Of a DNA stretch of 64,000 nt, positions 32,994 to 41,558 are shown piece by piece. A program made the position numbers and the translations under genes. Numbering within the stretch: the first letter of the stretch is position 1; every line of letters starts with the position of its first letter. Source of the stretch: Catellatospora sp. TT07R-123 (GTDB taxonomy: Bacteria; Actinomycetota; Actinomycetes; Mycobacteriales; Micromonosporaceae); assembly GCF_018327705.1 (NCBI RefSeq), contig NZ_BNEM01000001.1, forward strand, positions 2,046,001 through 2,110,000, in the 5' to 3' direction. The notes under the pieces were generated by a model. That model was not told the origin of the DNA. It was given only the letters and a program-made list of their open reading frames with translations, and made no database searches.

Positions 32994-33827
32994 ATGCTGC
33001 CGCCGGAGATCGAGCTGCCCGAACGGGCCCAGGCCGCGACGCTGGTCGCCTCCGCCCGCAGCCGGGTATGGAAGGTGCGGCTGCCGAACGGGCGGCACTG
33101 GGCGGTCAAGTACGCCGCCGGCCCGGCCCGGACGCTGCCCGCCCGGGAGGCCGGAGTGCTCTCCCGCATCGGCCACCCCGGGTACCTGTGCGCCCACGGC
33201 ACCACCGAGCAGGGCACCTGGATCGCGCTGGAGTGGCTCGACGCCCCGACGCTGCACCGGCGCTGGCAGGGCGTACGCGGCGCCGACGGCGCGGCCGAAC
33301 GGCGTACCGCCGCCGTGGCCACCTGGTCGGCGGCGGTCGCGCTCGCCGACCTGCACGACAGCGGCTGGCGCCATGCCGGGCTGGACCCCGAGCACGTGCT
33401 CGTCCCCGGACGGGGCACCGCCCGCCTGCTCGACTACGCCCACGCCCAGGGCGCCGACCTGGCCCCGGCGGTGCCCTGGCGCGGCGGACTGCCCCAGCTC
33501 ACCGCGCCGGAGACCGCCCGCGAGCTGCTGGACACCGACGCGGACCAGCATGTCGAGCTGGCCGCGCCCGCCGAGGTGTACGCGTTCGGGGTGCTGCTCT
33601 ACGCGGCGTGGACCGGTCGCTGGCCCCACGCGTCCGGCACCCACGGCCGCGCGGTCGACGTCCGCGACACCTGGACGTCCATCGCCGCCGGCACCACCCG
33701 CCGCCCCGTCCCCGACACCTGGCCCACCATGTCCGACCTGCTCACCGCGATGCTGGCCCCGCACCCCGCCGACCGCCCCACCTTCCGCCAGCTCGCCGCC
33801 TCCCTCACCACCCCCGACCCCGCCTGA
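32994..33827 (+). CDS. Protein-kinase-like protein, catalytic loop degenerate
   Basis: A 277-residue soluble protein with a kinase fold: the ATP-anchoring Lys in HWAVKYAAG, the helix-C Glu in PAREAGVLSRI, hinge IALEWLDAPT, APE motif TAPETARELL, and the lower-lobe segment YAFGVLLYAAWTGRWP. The catalytic loop reads HAGLDPEH where active kinases have HRDxKxxN, so the catalytic Asp is missing, and the Gly-rich loop is absent; the DFG position is DYA. It is probably a pseudokinase or an atypical phosphotransferase. No membrane segment or PASTA domain. GGGGGAGG precedes ATG 32994. Nothing in the neighbourhood identifies a partner. Confidence 0.82.
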   Translation: MLPPEIELPERAQAATLVASARSRVWKVRLPNGRHWAVKYAAGPARTLPAREAGVLSRIGHPGYLCAHGTTEQGTWIALEWLDAPTLHRRWQGVRGADGAAERRTAAVATWSAAVALADLHDSGWRHAGLDPEHVLVPGRGTARLLDYAHAQGADLAPAVPWRGGLPQLTAPETARELLDTDADQHVELAAPAEVYAFGVLLYAAWTGRWPHASGTHGRAVDVRDTWTSIAAGTTRRPVPDTWPTMSDLLTAMLAPHPADRPTFRQLAASLTTPDPA

Positions 33828-33879
33828 CCAGCCCCGGGCCGACGCCCCCGCCACCGGGCCACCAGCCACCACCGCCAAC

Positions 33880-33932
33880 TTGCCGGGCAATCGGGCCAAT
33901 TTCGGCACTCGTCACGCCCGATTGCCCGGCAA
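33880..33932 (+). repeat. Family B palindromic element, copy 2
   Basis: Perfect 17-bp arms TTGCCGGGCAATCGGGC and its complement around a 19-nt loop, followed by GCGATCTTGG. It lies 52 nt past the stop codon of the kinase-like gene. Confidence 0.85.
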
Positions 33933-34078
33933 ATTGCGCGATCTTGGTGGTCGCACACCGATCCGGGGCGGGGCCAACTGGGCACCGCGAAAGCCGACAG
34001 GCGCGCGGACGTCCGGCAGGCGCGGACAGCCGAAGGGCGCGGACAGCCGGAGAGGGCGGGTTCTGGCACGATCGGGCG

Positions 34079-35206
34079 ATGCTCTCCGATCCCGTGTCCG
34101 CGGAACGGCCAGCTGCCGGACGGCTGCTGGACGACGACAGCCTGGAACGGTCCGATGTGGTCGCCAACTGCGCGATGAACCGGGAGCGCGGGCTCGACGG
34201 CGTCAACAGCTACGCCAGGGACCTCGGCCTGCACCCGCTCGACCTGCTTCGGGAGCGCGTCGCCGAGCAGGGCCGCGCGTCCTGGCTGGACCTGTGCTGC
34301 GGCTCGGCGCGCGCCCTGATCCAGGCGGCCCAGGCGGCCCAAGCGGCCCAAGCGGCCCAGGCGGGCTCGGCGCCGCTGCCGCCGGACGACGCGGCGCGGC
34401 CGGGCCCGCTGACCCTCACCGGCGTCGACCTGGTCGACTGGTTCGATCCGGCCGCGCGCTCGACGCCCGGCCTGGAGCTGCATGTGGCGTCGGCGGCCAC
34501 CTGGCAGCCGGAGCGCGCGTACGACCTGATCACCTGCGTGCACGGGCTGCACTACGTCGGCGACAAGCTGGGGGTGCTGGCGCGCGCGCTGACCTGGCTC
34601 GCCCCGGGCGGCACGTTCGCCGCGCACCTCGATCTGGCGAGCATCCGGTTCGCCGACGGCACCGCCACGACCAGGGTGCTGCGGCGGCTGCTGCGCGAGC
34701 ACCGGATCGGCTACGACGCCCGGCGCCGGGTGCTCACCTGCACCGGTCCGCGCGAGCTGGACCTGCCGTTCGCGTACGCGGGCGCCGACGACCGGGCCGG
34801 ACCGAACTTCACCGGCCAGCCCGCAGTGGACTCGTACTACACCCCGCTGCGCACCGGCCGGCCCAACCCGCCCGCCCCGCGCCCCCGCGACGCGGTGACC
34901 GTCGACGACGGCGGGGTGACGGTCTCGCGCGGCGCGCACCGTTTCCCCGTGGCGTGGGACGAGCTGATGAGCGTGACCGTGTCCCGCTTCGTCGTAGCCG
35001 AGGCCGAAGTGGACGAGGTCGAGCTGACCATCGACCTGACCTGGGGCGAGTACCTGACCGTGGACGCCGGGGCGCACGGGTTCGCCGAGGCGGTGCGGGC
35101 CCTGGCGGTGCTGGGCGGTACGGCCGTACCGGATCTGGCGGCGCTGGCGCCCGAGGACGGGCACGTGGTGCTGTGGCAGCGGCCCACCGAACCGGATGCG
35201 CGCTGA
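34079..35206 (+). CDS. SAM-dependent methyltransferase-like protein with C-terminal extension
   Basis: A 375-residue protein. Residues about 45-215 form a class I methyltransferase: SAM motif I WLDLCCGSARALI, acidic motif II TLTGVDLVDW, and DLITCVHGLHYVGDKL. Five tandem Ala-Ala-Gln units (about residues 81-95, from a 9-bp DNA repeat at 34323-34364) interrupt the fold after motif I, an unusual position. The C-terminal 130 residues contain a beta-rich region (VTVSRGAHRFPVAWDELMSV) not typical for the family, perhaps a binding domain. Substrate unknown. The ATG is preceded by no clear ribosome binding site. Confidence 0.78.
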   Translation: MLSDPVSAERPAAGRLLDDDSLERSDVVANCAMNRERGLDGVNSYARDLGLHPLDLLRERVAEQGRASWLDLCCGSARALIQAAQAAQAAQAAQAGSAPLPPDDAARPGPLTLTGVDLVDWFDPAARSTPGLELHVASAATWQPERAYDLITCVHGLHYVGDKLGVLARALTWLAPGGTFAAHLDLASIRFADGTATTRVLRRLLREHRIGYDARRRVLTCTGPRELDLPFAYAGADDRAGPNFTGQPAVDSYYTPLRTGRPNPPAPRPRDAVTVDDGGVTVSRGAHRFPVAWDELMSVTVSRFVVAEAEVDEVELTIDLTWGEYLTVDAGAHGFAEAVRALAVLGGTAVPDLAALAPEDGHVVLWQRPTEPDAR

Positions 35207-35291
35207 ACAGGGCGTACGTATTTGACACGCCGATGGGTGGGGCACTTTCACGATGACCGTGGCGGACTTTTGCCAGATCGATCGAAAGATA

Positions 35292-35320
35292 TAGACATCG
35301 AAATTAAAGTGGTCTAGGTT
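35292..35320 (+). promoter_or_regulatory. Promoter of the multidomain secreted protein gene
   Basis: TAGACA (35292-35297) and TAGGTT (35315-35320) with a 17-nt spacer, inside an AT-rich patch that is exceptional for this region. The predicted leader is about 130 nt and ends in a GGAGGAAC ribosome binding site. Confidence 0.45.
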
Positions 35321-35455
35321 GTGTCCCATCCCACCGATGTTTCGGGTGTGTTAATCGTCGGCGTCGATGACCACCTGCGCACGGCCCCGACGGTCATCGC
35401 GCGGGCTACGCCGTAACGCGGCAGCCGTCGGAAACCTCTACCTCCAGGAGGAACG

Positions 35456-38400
35456 ATGGGCACCCGACTGCTACGCCGAGTGCGCGCGACCGCGCTGGCG
35501 TCAGCCGTGCTCCTGCTCGCGACCGGACTACCGGCCGTCCCCGCCACCGCGGCGCTGCCCGCGCAGGAACCCGGTGTCACGCTGCGCGTCTTCGACGTGC
35601 AGGTGGCGCTGAGCAAGCTGTGCGTCCTCAAGTCCGGGCAGACCCCCAACGTCGACAAGAAGATGACCACCGTCAACTGGACGACGGCGGCCGACTTCGG
35701 CTTCGAGGACAACTTCGTCGCCCAGGTGCTGGGCAACGTCAACATCGCCACGGCCGGGTCGTACACGTTCCGGCTCACCACCGACGACGGCTCGCGGCTG
35801 GTCATCGACGGCGCGACCGTGATCGACCACGACGGCCTGCACGGCGCCACCGCCAAGGAGGGTGCCGTCACGCTGGCCACCGGCTACCACTCGCTGCGCA
35901 TCGACTACTTCGAGGCGGGCGGCGGCCAGCAGCTGACCCTCGACTGGAAGACGCCCGGCGCGACGGCGTTCACGCTGGTGCCGAACTCGGTGCTGAGCAC
36001 CGACGCGGGCGTGGTGCGGGTGACCGCGCCCGGCCGCAAGGAGTGCGAGGCCAGCGGCGACTCCCCCGGCGACGGCCTGCCGCTGACCAGCGTGCACCCC
36101 GGCTTCACCCTGACCAACCTGCGCCCGGCGAGCTTCCAGCCGAAGGTCACCGGCATGGACTGGCTGCCCGACGGCCGCCTGGTGCTGTGCACCTGGGGCG
36201 GCAGCGACCAGTCCGGCACCTCGCAGGCCGGTGAGGTCTACATCCTGAGCGGCACCGCCGGGACCGGCGGGCCGAGCGGGGTCACCGTGAAGAAGATCGC
36301 GGGCAACCTCAAGGAGCCGATGGGCCTCAAGGTCGTCGACGGCGTCGTGTACGTAACGGAGAAGACGCGCCTGACCGCGCTGGTCGACACCAACGGCGAC
36401 GAGGTGGCCGACCAGTACAACACGATCGCCACCTTCCCCTTCACCGGCGCCTTCCACGAGTTCGCCTTCGGCCTGCTCTACAAGGACGGCTACTTCTACG
36501 CGAACCTGTCCGTCTCCATCGACTACGGCGGCGCCACCACCGTGCCGCAGCCCGACCCCAACCGCGGCACCAGCATCAAAATCAACAAGGCGACCGGCGC
36601 GATCACCTACGTCGCGGGAGGCCTGCGCACCCCGCACGGCATCGGCTGGGGCCCCGAGGGCGGCCTGTTCGTCACCGACAACCAGGGCGGCTGGCTGCCC
36701 GCCTCCAAGCTGGTCGAGATCAAGCCCGGCCGGTTCTTCAACCACTACACGACCCCGGCCGGCCAGTTCGACGCCAACCCGGTCACCCCGCCGGTGCTGT
36801 ACATGCCGCAGAACGAGATCGCCAACTCCCCCAGCGCACCGCTGCTGATGCCGTCCGGGCCGTACGCCGGGCAACTGCTCATCGGCGACGTCACCTACGG
36901 CGGCCTCCAGCGGGCGTTCCTGGAGAAGGTCAACGGGGAGTACCAGGGCGCGCTGTTCCGGCTCACCCAGGGCCTGGAGTCGGGCATCGCCGAGGTGCAC
37001 CTCGGCCCCGACGGCGCGGTCTACGTCGGCGGCCTGGGCGCGGGCGGCAACTGGGGGCAGGAGGGCAAGCTCATCTACGGCCTGCAGAAGCTCACCCCCA
37101 ACGGCACCAGTGTCTTCGACATCCTGGCGATGCGGGCCACCACCACCGGCTTCGAGATGGAGTACACCCAGCCGCTGTCGGCCGACACCATCGCCTCGAT
37201 CGCCTCGAAGTACCAGTTCAAGCAGTGGCGCTACGAGCCGACCGCCGCGTACGGCGGCCCGAAGATCGACGAGGAGACGCTGGCCGTGACCGGCGCGACC
37301 GTGTCGACCGACGGCAAGAAGGTCACCCTGACCGTCAGCGGCCGCAAGGCGGGCCGGGTCGTGTACGTGCGCTCGCCGCGCCCGTTCAGCTCGACCTCGG
37401 GACAGTCGCTGTGGAGCACCGAGGCGTGGTACACCCTCAACGCCATCCCCGGCCAGACCCCGCCGCCCGCCGACGGTGTCTACCAGGCTGAGAACGCCGC
37501 GCGCAGCGGCGGCGCCACCGTGGCCACCGACCACACCGGCTACACCGGCACCGGCTTCGTCGCCGGGTACGGCACCGCCGGCGCGACCACCACGTTCACC
37601 GTCGACGCCCCGACCACCGGCGTCTACCAGGCGGCCCTGCGCTACTCCAACGGCCCGAACCCGTTCGACGGCGCCAAGACCGTCAGCCTGTACGTCAACG
37701 GCACCAAGCTGCGCCAGATCACCCTGGGCAGCACCACGACCTGGGACGCGTGGTCGTCCCAAGTGGAGACCGTCGCCCTCAACGGCGGCAGCAACACCAT
37801 CGCCTACCGCTACGACACCGGTGACTCCGGCAACGTCAACCTGGACTCGGTGACCCTGTCCGGCGGCGCCGGACCGATCATCGGCAACGCCGGCAAGTGC
37901 CTCGACCTCGACAACGCGGGCAGCGCCGACGGCACCAAGGTCCAGCTGTGGACCTGCAACGGCACCGGCGCCCAGCGCTGGAGCCGGGTCGGCACCAGCT
38001 TCCGCGCCCTGGGCAAGTGCCTCGACGTCGACAACGCCGGGACCGCCAACGGCACCAAGGCGCAGCTGTGGACCTGCAACGGCACCGGCTCGCAGGTCTG
38101 GCAGCCGCAGGCCAACGGGTCGCTGCTCAACCCGCAGTCCGGCAAGGTCCTCGACGCCCTCGGCGGCGGCACCGCGGACGGGACCCAGATCCACATCTGG
38201 GACTACGTCGCCGCCGCCAGCCAGCACTGGACGGTCACCGCGGGCGGGCAGCACATCCAGCTGTTCGACGGCGACGACCTGAACCTGTGGCAGAACGGCT
38301 CCGGCGGCGCCGCGACCTGGCCGCTGTCGGGCGGGTCGATGGAGTCGCTGGGCGGCGACATCCGCACCAAGTTCGGGTTCGGCGACTTCAAGCTGCACGT

Positions 38401-38833
38401 GGAGTGGTACGAGCCGCTCTACCCGGGCTCGGTCACCGGCCAGCAGCGCGGCAACAGCGGCATCTACCTGCAGGACCGCTACGAACTCCAGGTGCTCGAC
38501 TCGTACGGCGACACCGCGCTGGACAACACCGAGGCCGCGTCGATCTACCAGAAGAAGGCGGCCGACCGCAACGCGGCCGGGGCCCCGCAGACGTGGCAGA
38601 GCTACGACATCACGTTCCGGGCCGCCCGCTACAGCGGCACCACCAAGACCGCCAACGCCCGGGTGACCATCGTCTGGAACGGCATCGTGGTCCACAACGA
38701 CGTGGCGATCGACGGCCCGACCGGCGCCGGCGCGGCCGAGGGCGCGTCCGTCGGCGGCATCCGCCTGCAGGACCACGGCGACGCGGGCGAGAACCCCCGC
38801 TTCCGCAACATCTGGCTCGAACCCCTCGTGTAG
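35456..38833 (+). CDS. Secreted five-domain protein: PA14, sorbosone-dehydrogenase-like propeller, CBM, ricin-type lectin, DUF1080
   Basis: An 1125-residue exported protein. Signal peptide about 1-33; PA14 domain about 38-190 (AGSYTFRLTTDDGSRLVIDG); six-bladed propeller of the PQQ-dependent sugar dehydrogenase/sorbosone type about 205-640 (TGMDWLPDGRLVLCTWGG, LRTPHGIGWGPEGGLFVTDN); CBM35/CBM6-like domain about 680-800 (YQAENAARSGGATV); ricin B lectin about 805-930 with two KCLDLDNAG/KCLDVDNAG and QLWTCNGTG repeats; and a C-terminal DUF1080 (3-keto-disaccharide hydrolase-type) domain about 935-1125 (FDGDDLNLWQN, QRGNSGIYLQDRYELQVLDS). It probably oxidises or cleaves plant-derived glycans outside the cell. 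It has its own promoter and no operon partners. Confidence 0.9.
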   Translation: MGTRLLRRVRATALASAVLLLATGLPAVPATAALPAQEPGVTLRVFDVQVALSKLCVLKSGQTPNVDKKMTTVNWTTAADFGFEDNFVAQVLGNVNIATAGSYTFRLTTDDGSRLVIDGATVIDHDGLHGATAKEGAVTLATGYHSLRIDYFEAGGGQQLTLDWKTPGATAFTLVPNSVLSTDAGVVRVTAPGRKECEASGDSPGDGLPLTSVHPGFTLTNLRPASFQPKVTGMDWLPDGRLVLCTWGGSDQSGTSQAGEVYILSGTAGTGGPSGVTVKKIAGNLKEPMGLKVVDGVVYVTEKTRLTALVDTNGDEVADQYNTIATFPFTGAFHEFAFGLLYKDGYFYANLSVSIDYGGATTVPQPDPNRGTSIKINKATGAITYVAGGLRTPHGIGWGPEGGLFVTDNQGGWLPASKLVEIKPGRFFNHYTTPAGQFDANPVTPPVLYMPQNEIANSPSAPLLMPSGPYAGQLLIGDVTYGGLQRAFLEKVNGEYQGALFRLTQGLESGIAEVHLGPDGAVYVGGLGAGGNWGQEGKLIYGLQKLTPNGTSVFDILAMRATTTGFEMEYTQPLSADTIASIASKYQFKQWRYEPTAAYGGPKIDEETLAVTGATVSTDGKKVTLTVSGRKAGRVVYVRSPRPFSSTSGQSLWSTEAWYTLNAIPGQTPPPADGVYQAENAARSGGATVATDHTGYTGTGFVAGYGTAGATTTFTVDAPTTGVYQAALRYSNGPNPFDGAKTVSLYVNGTKLRQITLGSTTTWDAWSSQVETVALNGGSNTIAYRYDTGDSGNVNLDSVTLSGGAGPIIGNAGKCLDLDNAGSADGTKVQLWTCNGTGAQRWSRVGTSFRALGKCLDVDNAGTANGTKAQLWTCNGTGSQVWQPQANGSLLNPQSGKVLDALGGGTADGTQIHIWDYVAAASQHWTVTAGGQHIQLFDGDDLNLWQNGSGGAATWPLSGGSMESLGGDIRTKFGFGDFKLHVEWYEPLYPGSVTGQQRGNSGIYLQDRYELQVLDSYGDTALDNTEAASIYQKKAADRNAAGAPQTWQSYDITFRAARYSGTTKTANARVTIVWNGIVVHNDVAIDGPTGAGAAEGASVGGIRLQDHGDAGENPRFRNIWLEPLV

Positions 38834-38848
38834 CGGCTAGGGCTCAAG

Positions 38849-38901
38849 TTGCCGGGCAATCGGGCGAGAGAGCGGTCAAGATACGCCCGACTGCCCGGCA
38901 A
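38849..38901 (+). repeat. Family B palindromic element, copy 3
   Basis: Arms TTGCCGGGCAATCGGGCG and CGCCCGACTGCCCGGCAA with one mismatch and a 17-nt loop, 15 nt past the stop codon of the multidomain protein gene. Immediately after it, AGTTGCCCGGCGACCTGGTT repeats the right-arm-plus-flank sequence once, a partial tandem duplication. Confidence 0.85.
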
Positions 38902-39013
38902 CTTGGTTCAGGAGTTGCCCGGCGACCTGGTTCAGAAGCAGCGGCGGGCCGGTTCGGCCACGAACCCGGGATTGGCCGTCGGGAAACGCGCGAGCTGCCG
39001 ATACAGTCCGGGT

Positions 39014-39829
39014 ATGCGGATCAGGATCGTGGACGCGTTCACCGACCGGCCGCTGGGCGGCAACCCGGCGGGTGTGTGCCTGCTCGCCGGCGACGCCTGG
39101 CCGGACGAGAGCTGGATGCAGGGTGTGGCCGCCGAGCTGAACCTGTCGGAGACGGCGTTCGCGCGGCCGCTGGGCGGCTCGCACCAAGCGCCGCGCTGGG
39201 CGCTGCGCTGGTTCACCCCGGCCACCGAGGTCGACCTGTGCGGCCACGCCACGCTGGCCACCGCCCACGCCATGGCCGCCGACGGCCTGGCCACGGGCAC
39301 GATCGGCTTCGACACCCGCAGCGGCCTGCTGTCGGCCACCGCCAACGCCGACGGCACCATCACGCTGGACTTCCCGGTGAACCTGCCGGTCGAGGTGCCG
39401 CCGCTGCCGGGCCTGGCCGAGGCGCTGGGCACGGCGGTGGTGTCCGCCCACGACACCGGGGCGCTGGGCGACCTGCTGGTGGAACTGGCCGACGAGCAGA
39501 CCGTACGCGGACTGCGCCCCGACCTGGCCAAGGTCGCGAACCTCGCCACCCGGGGCGTGATCGTCACCGCCGCCGCGGCCGACCCGGCGGCGGGCTACGA
39601 CTTCGTGTCCCGCTTCTTCGGCCCCGCCGTGGGCGTGCCCGAGGACCCGGTGACCGGCAGCGCGCACACCGCGCTCGCCCCGTTCTGGGGTGCCCGGTTC
39701 GGCCGCGGCGAGCTGGTCGGGTTGCAGGCGTCGGCGCGCACCGGACTGGTGCGCACCGTGCGCCGCGGCGACCGGGTCGAGCTGACCGGCCGGGCCGTCA
39801 CCGTCCTCGACGGCACCCTGCACGCCTGA
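39014..39829 (+). CDS. PhzF-family isomerase
   Basis: A 271-residue protein of the PhzF/diaminopimelate-epimerase-like fold. Family landmarks: IVDAFTDRPLGGNPAGVCL, catalytic Glu in LNLSETAFA, DLCGHATLATAHAM and the mirrored second-domain GVPEDPVTGSAHTALAPFW. PhzF itself isomerises a dihydroanthranilate in phenazine synthesis, but no phenazine genes are here and most actinobacterial members are uncharacterised. TACAGT lies 6 nt before ATG 39014 with no Shine-Dalgarno sequence, so translation is probably leaderless. Convergent with the MOSC gene, only 1 nt between stops. Confidence 0.9.
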   Translation: MRIRIVDAFTDRPLGGNPAGVCLLAGDAWPDESWMQGVAAELNLSETAFARPLGGSHQAPRWALRWFTPATEVDLCGHATLATAHAMAADGLATGTIGFDTRSGLLSATANADGTITLDFPVNLPVEVPPLPGLAEALGTAVVSAHDTGALGDLLVELADEQTVRGLRPDLAKVANLATRGVIVTAAAADPAAGYDFVSRFFGPAVGVPEDPVTGSAHTALAPFWGARFGRGELVGLQASARTGLVRTVRRGDRVELTGRAVTVLDGTLHA

Positions 39830-39830
39830 G

Positions 39831-40478
39831 TCAGGCGCGGGCGGCGGCCTTCTCCCGTACGGACGCGGGCAGCGCCTCGACGTCGACCAGGCGGGGCAGC
39901 AGCTCCGGCTCCAGCGTCATCGCCCGGAACGCCACCGCGATGCTCACGTCGTGGTCCGGGCGGTGCACCACGGTGACCTCGTCGCCCGCGCGCACCTCGC
40001 CCGGCTCGACCACCCGCAGGTACGCCCCCGGCAGCGCCGCCTGGGTGAACCGCTTGACCCAGCCCTGCTCCGCCATCGCCGCGGCGAACGTGCGGCACGG
40101 GATGCGCGGCACCGACACCTCCAGCAGCGCCGTGCCGACCCGCCACCGCTCGCCGATCAGGGCGCCGTTGACGTCGACCCCGGTCGTGGTGAGGTTCTCG
40201 CCGAACTGGCCCGGCCGCACGTCGCGGCCGAGCTCGGCGGCCCAGCCGTCCAGGTCCTCGCGGGCGTACGCGTACACGGCCTGGTCGTCGCCGCCGTGAT
40301 GGCGCCGGTCGCAGATCTCGTCGCCCTCGACCCCGCTGCCCAGTCCCGTGTCGCGCGGCCCGGGTGCCCGCAGCGCCACCGCGTGCTCGACGGACCGCTT
40401 GTCGATACCCGTGACGCCCATGTCAGCAGCTTCGCTGGCGCGCGCCCGACCCGTGTTGACCGAGATGATCCTGCCCAT
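39831..40478 (-). CDS. MOSC domain protein (YiiM-like)
   Basis: A 215-residue protein with a MOSC beta-barrel (about 30-165) including the conserved Cys in VSVPRIPCRTFAAAM and RPGQFGENLTTTGV, followed by a C-terminal three-helix segment as in YiiM. MOSC proteins bind the molybdenum cofactor and YiiM homologues reduce N-hydroxylated bases and other compounds. TAGGCT sits 6 nt before the ATG, supporting the start and leaderless expression. Divergent from the GNAT gene with 58 bp between. Confidence 0.9.
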   Translation of the reverse strand: MGRIISVNTGRARASEAADMGVTGIDKRSVEHAVALRAPGPRDTGLGSGVEGDEICDRRHHGGDDQAVYAYAREDLDGWAAELGRDVRPGQFGENLTTTGVDVNGALIGERWRVGTALLEVSVPRIPCRTFAAAMAEQGWVKRFTQAALPGAYLRVVEPGEVRAGDEVTVVHRPDHDVSIAVAFRAMTLEPELLPRLVDVEALPASVREKAAARA

Positions 40479-40536
40479 CGGACCAGCCTAGCCGGGCCGT
40501 CCGGCGGCCGTCGCGAGCAGCGGTAGGGTGCCGCTC

Positions 40537-41010
40537 ATGATCCGTACCGCCGTGCCTGACGACGTTCCCGTGCTGCTCGACCTCATCGCCGAGCTCGCCG
40601 AGTACGAGGGCGCCCCGCACGAGGCCAAGGCCACGCCCGCCCAGCTGCACGAAGCCCTGTTCGGGCCGTACCCGGCGGCGTTCGCGCACGTCGCCGTCGA
40701 CGACCAGACCGGCGAGGCGGTCGGCATGGCGGTGTGGTTCCTCAACTACTCCACCTGGGACGGGGTGCACGGCATCTACCTGGAGGACCTGTACGTGCGC
40801 CCGGCGGCGCGCGGACGCGGGCACGGCCGGGCGCTGCTGCGCACGCTCGCGGGGCTGTGCGTCGAGCGCGGATACACCAGGCTCCAGTGGTGGGTGCTGA
40901 ACTGGAATGAGCCCGCGATCACCTTCTACCGGGGCCTGGGCGCCAAGCCCATGTCGGACTGGACCGTCTACCGGGTCGACGGCGACGCACTCGCCGCACT
41001 CGGCGCCTAG
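40537..41010 (+). CDS. GNAT-family N-acetyltransferase
   Basis: A 157-residue acetyltransferase. The acetyl-CoA loop RPAARGRGHGRALL follows strand IYLEDLYV, and the C-terminal LQWWVLNWNEPAITFYRGLGA is typical of the subgroup related to diamine (spermidine/spermine-type) acetyltransferases. The substrate cannot be named. ATG 40537 was chosen over an upstream GTG because TAGGGT is 7 nt before the ATG and the GTG overlaps that box. Confidence 0.9.
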   Translation: MIRTAVPDDVPVLLDLIAELAEYEGAPHEAKATPAQLHEALFGPYPAAFAHVAVDDQTGEAVGMAVWFLNYSTWDGVHGIYLEDLYVRPAARGRGHGRALLRTLAGLCVERGYTRLQWWVLNWNEPAITFYRGLGAKPMSDWTVYRVDGDALAALGA

Positions 41011-41143
41011 ACCTCGCCCGCGGAAGGGACCGGATAGACCTCTGGCGATGCGGCGGATCGGCGTGGTGTGCGCGGCCGCCGATACACTGGCGCGGCTCAT
41101 CCGGCTGAACGCCGCCGGACGCCGTACCGGAGAGGAGTCCGCC

Positions 41144-41548
41144 GTGACCGACTCGCCGACGCCGCCCCAGGCCGCGCCGCCCCGGCGGGTGTTCGGGCTG
41201 ACGCGCGGCAGGCTGATCGCCGTCATGGCCGTCGCCGCCCTCGTCTGCTGCGCCCTCCCGGTCGCCGTCGCCGGCACCGTGCTCAGCGGCCGGGCGAAGA
41301 CCGAGGTGCTGACCTGCGACACCGGCGGACCGGTCGCGACGATGACCTACACGGTGACCAACCGCGGCCTGCTCAGCGCCGACGTCGACATCCTGGTCCA
41401 GGTCACCGGCGCCGACGGCGCGGTGCTCGGGCAGAGCACCGAGCGGGTGCCCAACCTGCACGCGGGCGCGACTGTCACCAAGGACACCGCGCTGCGCTAC
41501 CGGGAGGGCACCCGCGCGACGCACTGCGTCGTCGAGCCCATGAACTGA
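41144..41548 (+). CDS. Small membrane-anchored protein with extracytoplasmic domain
   Basis: A 134-residue protein: a cytoplasmic Pro-rich N-terminus (about 1-25), one membrane segment (LIAVMAVAALVCCALPVAVAG), and an outside beta-sandwich-like domain with two Cys (VLTCDTGG and ATHCVVEP) that could form a disulphide. The segment MTYTVTNRGLLSADVDILVQ resembles FxLYD-type domains. GTG start has GAGAGGAG 6 nt upstream; a longer frame upstream lacks a ribosome binding site. Function unknown. Confidence 0.75.
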   Translation: MTDSPTPPQAAPPRRVFGLTRGRLIAVMAVAALVCCALPVAVAGTVLSGRAKTEVLTCDTGGPVATMTYTVTNRGLLSADVDILVQVTGADGAVLGQSTERVPNLHAGATVTKDTALRYREGTRATHCVVEPMN

Positions 41549-41558
41549 CCGGCGACGG

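Noticed and set aside
35528..38776. A reading frame of over 1000 codons on the minus strand, antisense to the multidomain secreted protein, and similar long antisense frames elsewhere
   Set aside because: They mirror the codon structure of the real genes in very GC-rich DNA, give Arg/Gly/Val-rich low-complexity proteins with no recognisable motif, and lack ribosome binding sites.
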